Source: an uncultured Armatimonadota bacterium (GTDB lineage: Bacteria > Armatimonadota > UBA5829 > DTJY01). Taken from it: a stretch of 13,282 nucleotides of DNA. Below, piece by piece: positions 5,501 to 11,604 of the stretch (within the stretch, counting starts at the first letter, position 1; every line of letters starts with the position of its first letter). Made by a program: the position numbers and the translations under genes. The stretch spans positions 1-13,282 of the forward strand of contig CALNCU010000074.1 in assembly GCA_937875395.1 (NCBI GenBank), in the 5' to 3' direction. A model generated the notes under the pieces. It saw only the letters and a program-made list of their open reading frames with translations. It was not told where the DNA came from and searched no databases.

Positions 5501-7501
5501 GTGGGTAACGTACGAGTATATGAATTAGCCAAAGAGCTTAAATTAACCAACCATGAGCTAATAGATGCGCTCAAGGGCATGGGTATCGAAGTAAAAAGCC
5601 ATTCGAGCAGTTTGGACAGCGATATGGTGGCAAAAGTTAAAGAAAATATCAAGGGTGCAGAAGCAAAAAGCCCGGCAGCCAAACCGTCCATAGAGCTTCC
5701 GCCGGTTGTTACGGTCCGCCAGTTGGCGGAACTTCTCTCCAGGCCCACCGGCGACGTACAGAAAGCCCTGGTAAAGCAGGGGGCCCTTGTCTCCGTAAAC
5801 CAGGCCGTGACGCCGGAACTGGCAAAAAAGGTGGCGGAAAGCCTGGGGTACACCGTTATAATCCCGGAGCCCAAGCCTCAAAAGCCGGAACCCAAGCCGG
5901 AGATTAAGCCGCAGGCGCCCGCTAAAGAGGCCAAAGCGGCGCAGAAGGCCAAGCCGGAAGCCAAACCCAAATCCAAGAGGGAGCCGGTACCTGTTTCAAG
6001 ACCCCCAATTGTAACAATCCTGGGCCACGTTGACCACGGAAAGACCACCCTTCTTGACTCCATTAGAAAGACAAACGTAACGGAGCAGGAGTTTGGCGGA
6101 ATAACCCAGCACATAGGCGCATACCAGGTAGAAGTTAAGGGCAGTAAGATTACATTCCTGGATACCCCCGGCCACGCAGCGTTTACGGCAATGCGTGCAA
6201 GGGGCGCCCAGGTGACGGACATAGTCATCCTTGTAGTGGCTGCAGATGACGGCGTTATGCCGCAGACCATAGAGGCGCTGGATCATGCCCGCGCCGCCGG
6301 CGTGCAGATAATAGTAGCCATAAACAAGATAGACAAGGCAGATGCAAACCCGGATCGCGTAAAGCAGCAGCTTGCGGAGCACGGGCTTATCATAGAAGAG
6401 TGGGGCGGCGACACCGTATCCATAGACATCTCCGCCAAGTCAAAGAAGAACCTGGACGAACTGTTGGAGATGGTGCTTCTTGTAGCGGACATGGCGGAAC
6501 TTAAGGCAGATAACGGAGGCCCGCTCTCTGCCACAGTGGTAGAAGCAAAGCTGGATCGTGGGCGCGGCCCCGTAGCAACCGTCCTTGTACGCTCCGGCAC
6601 CCTGAAACAGGGCGACTCCGTGGTAGTGGGGCAGACATACGGGCGCATAAAGGCCATGATGGACGATAAAGGCCGCAAGCTCCCTAAAGCCGGGCCGTCA
6701 ACGCCGGCAGAGATAATAGGCCTCTCAGAGGTACCGCAGGCCGGCGATCAGCTTGAAGTCATGAAGAACGAGCGTGCAGCCCGCCAGCTGGCGGAAAGCC
6801 GGATGCAGGAAGAGCGTACGGCAAGACTCTCTGCCACGCAGAGGGTTACGCTGGCAGACCTCTACAAGCAACTGCAGGAGGGCACCGTACAAGAGCTGAA
6901 CGTAGTGCTGAAGAGCGATATGCAGGGCTCCATAGAAGCCATCAGGCAGTCCCTTGAGCAGCTCTCCACAGATGAAGTCAGAGTAAATCTTATACACACC
7001 GGGGTAGGAAACATAGGAGAATCAGACATTCTTCTAGCATCGGCCTCAAACGCTGTTGTAATAGGGTTCAACGTAAAAGTAGATCCTCAGGCACAGCATG
7101 CCGCAGAACAGGAGCACATAGATGTTAGAACCTATCAGATCATCTACGATCTCCTTGATGAGGTTAAGGCGGCAATGGAGGGCCTGCTTGCACCGGTACT
7201 GGAAGAGACGGTTCTGGGCCATGCAGAAGTGCGCCAGCTCTTCAGGCTGCCCAGGGGCGGCTCAATTGCCGGGTCCTACGTTACGGACGGCAAGATAACG
7301 CGTAGCGCAGAGGCCCGGGTGAAGCGGAACGGAGAAGTTATCTTCACGGGTAAAATCAGTTCGCTTAAGCACCTGAAGGAAGATGTAAAAGAGATGGCCG
7401 CCGGGTTTGAATGCGGTATCATGGTAGAAGGATTCAACGAATTCGAACCGGGGGATATAATAGAAGCATTCTCCATAAAAGAGATTGCCAGACGAATATA
7501 A
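5501..7501 (+). CDS. infB: Translation initiation factor IF-2 (666 aa)
   Basis: Cytoplasmic GTPase that places initiator fMet-tRNA on the 30S subunit and promotes 50S joining. Two IF2_N helical domains are visible (about 1-50, VRVYELAKELKLTNHELIDAL; about 65-117, TVRQLAELLSRPTGDVQKAL). A Lys/Pro/Ala-rich linker follows (about 120-165). The G domain shows G1 GHVDHGKTT at 175-183, the switch I GGITQH, G3 DTPGH at 221-225, G4 NKID at 275-278 and a SAK G5. The beta-barrel domains and the fMet-tRNA-binding C-terminus complete it (ending ...FEPGDIIEAFSIKEIARR). The length is short compared with the roughly 890 residues of E. coli IF-2, because the linker is compact. The start is GTG 5501, supported by the family N-terminus; the upstream GGTGGTGGA is a weak, non-canonical SD. 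An 89-nt hairpin-bearing gap separates it from ylxP. Confidence 0.98.
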   Translation: MGNVRVYELAKELKLTNHELIDALKGMGIEVKSHSSSLDSDMVAKVKENIKGAEAKSPAAKPSIELPPVVTVRQLAELLSRPTGDVQKALVKQGALVSVNQAVTPELAKKVAESLGYTVIIPEPKPQKPEPKPEIKPQAPAKEAKAAQKAKPEAKPKSKREPVPVSRPPIVTILGHVDHGKTTLLDSIRKTNVTEQEFGGITQHIGAYQVEVKGSKITFLDTPGHAAFTAMRARGAQVTDIVILVVAADDGVMPQTIEALDHARAAGVQIIVAINKIDKADANPDRVKQQLAEHGLIIEEWGGDTVSIDISAKSKKNLDELLEMVLLVADMAELKADNGGPLSATVVEAKLDRGRGPVATVLVRSGTLKQGDSVVVGQTYGRIKAMMDDKGRKLPKAGPSTPAEIIGLSEVPQAGDQLEVMKNERAARQLAESRMQEERTARLSATQRVTLADLYKQLQEGTVQELNVVLKSDMQGSIEAIRQSLEQLSTDEVRVNLIHTGVGNIGESDILLASASNAVVIGFNVKVDPQAQHAAEQEHIDVRTYQIIYDLLDEVKAAMEGLLAPVLEETVLGHAEVRQLFRLPRGGSIAGSYVTDGKITRSAEARVKRNGEVIFTGKISSLKHLKEDVKEMAAGFECGIMVEGFNEFEPGDIIEAFSIKEIARRI

Positions 7502-7509
7502 ACCGAAAG

Positions 7510-7578
7510 GGGGAGTGGATAGACGAATTTTGGCGGCGCATACGTTGCCATAAAATCGGACGTCCGCTCCTTTTTATT
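7510..7578 (+). terminator. Long bulged hairpin with T-tract between infB and ylxP
   Basis: Outer stem: GGAGTGGA (7512-7519) pairs with TCCGCTCC (7563-7570), 8 bp including one T-G wobble. TTTTTATT (7571-7578) follows directly. Inside, CGA-TTTT-GGC (7524-7534) pairs with GCC-AAAA-TCG (7547-7558) with one single-base and one two-base bulge. The whole can fold as one stem-loop ending in a terminator-like U-tract. It lies inside the operon, 10 nt after the infB stop and 12 nt before ylxP, so it would act as a partial terminator, attenuator or mRNA-stability/processing element. Seen by eye; no folding energy was computed. Confidence 0.6.
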
Positions 7579-7590
7579 GCCGGGGCTTGC

Positions 7591-7872
7591 ATGGTAACAG
7601 GCATACTTGAAGTAGAACTTGGAATTGCCGGCAGCAACTCTCTTAAGGATAAGCGTCAGGTAATAAAGAGCCTGCTTGCGCATATCCGCAACCGGTTCAA
7701 CGTCTCCGCAGCAGAGACAGGGCGCCTGAACATCTGGCGCAGAGCAGGCATAGGGGTTGCATGCGTAAGCAATGATCAGAAGATAGCAAACACAGTATTA
7801 AACAATGTGCTGGAATACATAGAATCAGACCCCAGGGTAAGCGTGGATTCCGTAAACATGGAGTTCCTGTGA
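7591..7872 (+). CDS. ylxP: YlxP (DUF503) family protein (93 aa)
   Basis: Small conserved protein of unknown molecular function, usually encoded between infB and rbfA and therefore thought to be connected with ribosome assembly. The family signature is clear: GILEVELGIAGSNSLKDKRQVIKSL at 4-28, then RNRFNVSAAE, and near the end IESDPRV. The length (93) is normal. The frame is open further left into infB, but ATG 7591 begins the conserved protein. No canonical Shine-Dalgarno lies before it (only CGGGGC), and the start follows the T-tract of the hairpin at 7512-7570 by 12 nt, so its expression may depend on that structure. rbfA follows after 7 nt. Confidence 0.93.
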   Translation: MVTGILEVELGIAGSNSLKDKRQVIKSLLAHIRNRFNVSAAETGRLNIWRRAGIGVACVSNDQKIANTVLNNVLEYIESDPRVSVDSVNMEFL

Positions 7873-7879
7873 GGATAAA

Positions 7880-8230
7880 ATGAGTACAAGAACTGAAAAA
7901 GTAGAAGGCCTTCTCAAGGTAGAGATAAGCGATATGATCCACCGGGATCTAAAAGACCCCCGGCTTGGGTTTGTTACCGTAACAGATGCAGAGGTAACAA
8001 AAGACCTGCGGCATGCAAAAATATACGTAAGCGTGCTGGGCGATGAAAAGGCAAAGCAAGAGAGCCTGTCTGTGCTGCAGCGTGCAGCGGGATACATGCG
8101 CGGGGAGTTCGGCCGCCGTGCGCATCTTAAAATAATCCCAGAGATCACCTTTAAGCTAGATACTGCCGTGGAGACCGGCACCAGAATATTTGAACTGCTT
8201 GAGCAGGTGAAACGTAATGATAAAGAATAG
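7880..8230 (+). CDS. rbfA: Ribosome-binding factor A (116 aa)
   Basis: Late 30S maturation factor; a small KH-fold protein that binds near helix 1 of 16S rRNA and is needed for 5' end processing and for growth in the cold. Diagnostic segments are the N-terminal STRTEKVEGLLKVEISDMI, then DPRLGFVTVTDAEVTKDLRHAKIYVSVLG (29-57), and PEITFKLD near residue 90. The length is typical. ATG 7880 has a well-placed GAGG (7871-7874). Its last 14 bp overlap nrnA (8217-8230), which indicates translational coupling. Confidence 0.97.
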   Translation: MSTRTEKVEGLLKVEISDMIHRDLKDPRLGFVTVTDAEVTKDLRHAKIYVSVLGDEKAKQESLSVLQRAAGYMRGEFGRRAHLKIIPEITFKLDTAVETGTRIFELLEQVKRNDKE

Positions 8231-9188
8231 CTTCCAGGAAGCCGCCAGGTTTCTTATAGACAACAGAAGCTTTCTAATAGCCGGGCACGTCAACCCGGAT
8301 GGAGATACCCTGGGCGGAATGTGCGCTCTCGCCCTTGCCTTAAAACGCATGGGCAAGGAAGTAGCCGCAGTCTGTGCAGATGAGGTGCCGGATTCCTACC
8401 GGTTCCTCCCCGGCAGCGAATATATTATGCGGCAAATCCCCAAAGGCGCCGTCTACGATGCCGCCATAGTAGTAGATTGCGATGGATTGGGCCGGGCCGG
8501 GGAGCTTGCCCAGACGCTCCGCAAATTCAACAGAATGCTGGAGATAGACCACCACCAGGGCGAAGGCTCCGGGATAGGGCTTACACTCATATTCTCCACT
8601 GCCGCCTCCTGCGGAGAGATTATATACAACCTTATGCAGCAGGCAAGCATAGAGATAGACAGCCATATTGCAGACTGCCTGCTCACCGCAATTATTACGG
8701 ATACCGGATCATACCGGTTCACAAACGTCACCCCGGATACCCTCAGAATCTCGGCGGACCTGGTGCAGGCGGGCGGCTCCCCCTGCAAAATCTCACAAAA
8801 GGTTTACGATACCCGCACGCTCTCTGCCACAAAGCTGCTTGGATACGCCCTCTCTTCCATATGCACCGCGGCAGACGGGAGAATAGCATATACATCCGTC
8901 TCCAAGGCGCAAATGGCAGATGCCGGCGCAGATGAATCAGAGACGGAGGGCATAGTCAACTACGTCCGTTCCGTAAAGGGCGCAGAGATAGGGGTGCTCT
9001 TTAGAGAATCATCCGATGGCGGCACCAGAATAAGCCTTCGTTCCGTGGCCGGCGTAGATATAAGCCCCATAGCCCGGATGTTTGGAGGCGGAGGGCACAA
9101 GGTGGCGGCCGGATGCTCGCTAAACCTTCCCCTTACAGATGCAATAGATAAAGTCCTGGAGGCGCTCATCAGTTGGATGGGGTACTAA
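8217..9188 (+). CDS. nrnA: DHH-family oligoribonuclease / pAp phosphatase NrnA (323 aa)
   Basis: Cytoplasmic phosphoesterase that degrades very short RNAs to mononucleotides and, in characterised members, dephosphorylates pAp (3'-phosphoadenosine 5'-phosphate). The DHH domain metal ligands are visible: H24 and the NPDGD motif (D28, D30), D87 in VVDCDG, and the DHH triad D111-H112-H113 in EIDHHQGEG; ITDTGSYRF supplies a further conserved Asp. The DHHA1 substrate-binding domain ends with GGGGHKVAAG (290-299). The length is normal. ATG 8217 has AGGTGA 6 nt upstream, within the end of rbfA. The C-terminus overlaps truB by 16 bp. Location between rbfA and truB is usual for lineages with NrnA rather than Orn. 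Confidence 0.95.
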   Translation: MIKNSFQEAARFLIDNRSFLIAGHVNPDGDTLGGMCALALALKRMGKEVAAVCADEVPDSYRFLPGSEYIMRQIPKGAVYDAAIVVDCDGLGRAGELAQTLRKFNRMLEIDHHQGEGSGIGLTLIFSTAASCGEIIYNLMQQASIEIDSHIADCLLTAIITDTGSYRFTNVTPDTLRISADLVQAGGSPCKISQKVYDTRTLSATKLLGYALSSICTAADGRIAYTSVSKAQMADAGADESETEGIVNYVRSVKGAEIGVLFRESSDGGTRISLRSVAGVDISPIARMFGGGGHKVAAGCSLNLPLTDAIDKVLEALISWMGY

Positions 9189-10123
9189 ACCTTAATAAAC
9201 CCTCCGGCCCTACCTCCCATGATATGGTTTCAAGGATCAGGAGAATTTTTCACCAGAGACGGGTGGGCCATGCCGGCACGCTTGATCCTATGGCGTCCGG
9301 CGTACTGGTAATCTGCCTGGGTGAAGCAACAAGAATTGTAGAATACCTGATGGATTCAAAGAAGCTCTACCGGGCCTCCGCCGTGTTCGGCATCCAGACA
9401 GATACGGAGGATTCAACGGGCGCAGTGACGGCCAGGATGGATTGCCGCTCCATAACGCAGGAAATGGTTGAGTGCGCGCTCCCCGGGTTCACCGGAAAGA
9501 TTATGCAGGTGCCGCCAATGGCCTCCGCCCTGCATCACAACGGGCGCCGCCTCTATGATCTTGCACGGGCAGGCCAGGTAGTGGAGAGGCAGCCAAGAGA
9601 GGTGGAAATCTACTCCCTCCGGCTTATCTCATTTAAGGCTGGCGAGCATCCAGCCGCAACATTTGATATAGAGTGCTCAAAAGGAACATACATCCGCACC
9701 CTCTGCGCAGATATAGGCAGCGCGCTGGGTTGCGGGGGGCATATGTCCTCCCTTGCCCGGTTGGCCGTGGGCCGGTTTGCCCTTGAGGATGCATGCAGCC
9801 CGGATGATCTGGAGGCGCTTGCATCAGAAGGCCGGGAGGGCACTGCGCTCACAAGTATAGATGATGCGCTTTTAGATATGCAGAGTCTGCAAGTAAAAGA
9901 GGAAGATGCCATGCTCCTTGCAAACGGAGTGCTCATACCCGCGGGCCGGGCCTTAGGCGCAGACAAGTCTCCGCCGGAGACTCCAATACGGATTAAAAGC
10001 GCAAAAGACCGCCTGATCGGTATTGGCCGTGTAGTCCAAAAGAACAACGAATATGTAATAAAGCCGGATAAAATCTTCTCCGGCGCAAGATACGGAGTGC
10101 AGCAGGGTGAAGATAGCGCATAG
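9173..10123 (+). CDS. truB: tRNA pseudouridine(55) synthase TruB (316 aa)
   Basis: Converts U55 in the T-loop of tRNAs to pseudouridine and acts as a tRNA chaperone. The catalytic aspartate is D38 in GHAGTLDPMASGVL (32-45). The N-terminus GVLNLNKPSGPTSHDMV and the KLYRASAVFGIQTDTED segment are family hallmarks. The C-terminal part (about 240-316) matches a PUA-like RNA-binding region. The start is TTG 9173-9175: it gives the canonical N-terminus, there is no in-frame ATG or GTG nearby, and GGAGG (9158-9162) lies 10 nt upstream. The nearby ATG 9177 is in another frame and stops within four codons. It overlaps nrnA by 16 bp and ribF by 17 bp. Confidence 0.96.
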   Translation: MDGVLNLNKPSGPTSHDMVSRIRRIFHQRRVGHAGTLDPMASGVLVICLGEATRIVEYLMDSKKLYRASAVFGIQTDTEDSTGAVTARMDCRSITQEMVECALPGFTGKIMQVPPMASALHHNGRRLYDLARAGQVVERQPREVEIYSLRLISFKAGEHPAATFDIECSKGTYIRTLCADIGSALGCGGHMSSLARLAVGRFALEDACSPDDLEALASEGREGTALTSIDDALLDMQSLQVKEEDAMLLANGVLIPAGRALGADKSPPETPIRIKSAKDRLIGIGRVVQKNNEYVIKPDKIFSGARYGVQQGEDSA

Positions 10124-11027
10124 CCTTAAAGACCTTCCGCCGAAAAAAAAATCCGTCGTAACCATAGGCGTGTTTGACGGAGTTCATACAGGCCACCAAA
10201 AGATTATGCAGATGGTAAAGGAATCCGCCCGCAAGCTGGGCGCCCGCAGCGTTGCGGTTACCTTTGCCACCAACCCCGTAGAAGTGCTTCATCCTGAAAA
10301 GAGCATCCCAAGAATAACCACGCTTGAGCAGAAACTAAACCTCATTGCCGCCCAGGGAATAGACCTTGCGGTAGTCCTGCCGGTAGAAGAAGAAGTAATC
10401 TCCATGCTCCCGGAGGAGTTTGTCTCAACCATCCTTGTAAAAGGGCTGTCTACAGTAAAGGTAATAGTGGGCACAAACTTTGCATTCGGCCGCGGGAGGG
10501 CAGGCACCCCGCAAATGCTCTCTGCGCTGGGCCGTAAGATGGGCTTTGAAACAATAGCAGTTGAACCGGTGAAAGTGGGAGAAATACCCGTAAGCAGCAC
10601 AGCAATAAGGAGCCTTATATCTGCGGGGCAGGTAGAGACGGCATCCCGGTTTTTGGGCCACCCGTTTGTAATGTGCGGCAGGGTTATACACGGAGACAAA
10701 ATAGGGCAGACACTCGGTTTCCCCACCGCCAACATAGACCCGGCCGAGAGAATAGTAGTGCCGGACACGGGAGTCTACGCCGTTCGCACAACAGTCCGGG
10801 GCAAAGAATACACCGGAGTGCTGAATATTGGCGTAAGGCCCACCCTGGGCGGTAGAAAAACTAGTATAGAAGTTTATATAATCGCCTTTTCCGGCAATAT
10901 TTACGGCGAAGATATTTCAATAGCATTTCATAACAAGCTAAGACGAGAAGTGCAATTTCCAAATCTGGAAGCACTAAAAGCAGAGATACAAAGGGATGTA
11001 GAACGAGCCGTGCGCCTTTTAGGTTGA
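10107..11027 (+). CDS. ribF: Bifunctional riboflavin kinase/FAD synthetase RibF (306 aa)
   Basis: Phosphorylates riboflavin to FMN and adenylylates FMN to FAD in the cytoplasm. The N-terminal nucleotidyltransferase domain shows GVFDGVHTGHQ with the HxGH signature at 27-30 and SSTAIRSLI at 163-171. The C-terminal riboflavin kinase domain begins near 187, with the PTAN motif at 206-209 (in GFPTANI), NIGVRPT, and the SIEVYI strand with the expected catalytic Glu. The length matches the family. The start is GTG 10107, with GGAG (10094-10097) 9 nt upstream inside truB; the overlap with truB is 17 bp. FMN and FAD are cofactors of the flavodiiron protein at the left edge, but ribF is placed here by a conserved order, not for that reason. 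Confidence 0.96.
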   Translation: MKIAHSLKDLPPKKKSVVTIGVFDGVHTGHQKIMQMVKESARKLGARSVAVTFATNPVEVLHPEKSIPRITTLEQKLNLIAAQGIDLAVVLPVEEEVISMLPEEFVSTILVKGLSTVKVIVGTNFAFGRGRAGTPQMLSALGRKMGFETIAVEPVKVGEIPVSSTAIRSLISAGQVETASRFLGHPFVMCGRVIHGDKIGQTLGFPTANIDPAERIVVPDTGVYAVRTTVRGKEYTGVLNIGVRPTLGGRKTSIEVYIIAFSGNIYGEDISIAFHNKLRREVQFPNLEALKAEIQRDVERAVRLLG

Positions 11028-11045
11028 TCCGGCAGCAGGGAGTAT

Positions 11046-11074
11046 TTGACAGGCATCCCTCTATGTGGTAGACT
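11046..11074 (+). promoter_or_regulatory. Promoter of rpsO-pnp
   Basis: A perfect -35 TTGACA (11046-11051), a 17-nt spacer and -10 TAGACT (11069-11074, 4 of 6 to TATAAT). It lies 18 nt after the ribF stop. The predicted start near 11081 leaves a leader of about 237 nt before rpsO. No terminator is visible between ribF and this promoter, so read-through from the upstream operon probably adds to expression. Confidence 0.75.
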
Positions 11075-11080
11075 AACACA

Positions 11081-11317
11081 AGTTAAACCCGGGCCATGTC
11101 GGCTGCAACTTATGCGGCGGGCGGGTTGCGGTAGACAAAAGACTGTAGATTCTGTAAAAGCTGCAATGCATGCACGCATGCGGCCTGTTTGGCTATGCGC
11201 GGGCTATAATTGCGGCTATAGACGTCTACAGCCTACAGTCTATTGCCTCCCTCCGCCTTCTTAAGCCCAAAGCCGCATATAGCCATAGCAGGACACACCA
11301 GGAGGATTTGTACCCTA
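11081..11317 (+). promoter_or_regulatory. Structured rpsO leader, candidate S15 autoregulatory element
   Basis: The leader of about 237 nt is non-coding by eye and has several long-range complementarities. (1) CTGCAAC/GTTGCGG (11103-11109 with 11125-11131, one wobble). (2) AGACTGTAG/CTACAGTCT (11140-11148 with 11233-11241), 9 bp perfect; the 5' arm can instead use TCTACAG (11225-11231). (3) GGCTATA-TGCGGCT (11202-11217, with a 2-nt bulge) pairs over 14 bp with AGCCGCATATAGCC (11271-11284). Helices 2 and 3 cross, so they form a pseudoknot or exclude each other. (4) Two overlapping CCTCC tracts (11246-11254) are complementary to the rpsO Shine-Dalgarno GGAGG (11301-11305). S15 represses its own mRNA through leader structures in several bacteria, so this role is likely but unproven. 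Confidence 0.6.
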
Positions 11318-11587
11318 ATGAGCCTACAGAAAGAGAACAAGACCTCAATCATCAGCGATTACCAGACGCACGAGGGAGATACCGGGTCTGCAGAGGTGCA
11401 GGTTGCACTGCTTACAGCAAGAGTCAACCAGCTTACAGAGCACCTGAAGCAGCACAAAAAGGATCACCACTCCAGACGCGGGCTTTTAATGATGGTTGGA
11501 CGACGGCGAAGGTTGCTAAATTACCTCAGCAAGAAGGATATAGAGAGATATCGTGCTCTCATCAGCCGGCTGGGCTTGAGGAGATAG
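11318..11587 (+). CDS. rpsO: 30S ribosomal protein S15 (89 aa)
   Basis: Primary-binding 30S protein that contacts the three-way junction h20-h21-h22 of 16S rRNA and takes part in intersubunit bridge formation. The protein is the standard 89 residues, beginning MSLQKENKTSIISDYQTHEG and carrying HEGDTGSAEVQVALL, the rRNA-binding HHSRRGLLMMVGRRRRLL and the C-terminus ALISRLGLRR. ATG 11318 is fixed by the family N-terminus. AGGAGG (11300-11305) lies upstream with an unusually long 12-nt spacing, which may matter for regulation, since two CCTCC tracts in the leader can mask it. A longer out-of-frame open frame covers the same DNA and is not a gene. pnp follows after 17 nt. Confidence 0.98.
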   Translation: MSLQKENKTSIISDYQTHEGDTGSAEVQVALLTARVNQLTEHLKQHKKDHHSRRGLLMMVGRRRRLLNYLSKKDIERYRALISRLGLRR

Positions 11588-11604
11588 GAGAAACAAGGTA
11601 ATAG

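Noticed and set aside
5485..5508. Seven-codon frame (ATG 5485 to TAA 5508) overlapping the infB GTG
   Set aside because: No SD before the ATG and too short to distinguish from chance; translational coupling to infB is possible but unsupported.
11037..11060. AGGGA/TCCCT inverted repeat after ribF as a terminator
   Set aside because: Only 5 bp with a 14-nt loop and no T-run; it flanks the -35 of the rpsO promoter, so at most it might be an operator.
11096..11134. 12-codon frame in the rpsO leader (ATG 11096 to TAG 11134)
   Set aside because: No SD and its DNA is better explained by the CTGCAAC/GTTGCGG hairpin.
11170..11601. 143-codon open frame across the rpsO leader and rpsO
   Set aside because: It is out of frame with S15, starts inside the structured leader without an RBS, and its composition is that of a shifted-frame translation of rpsO.
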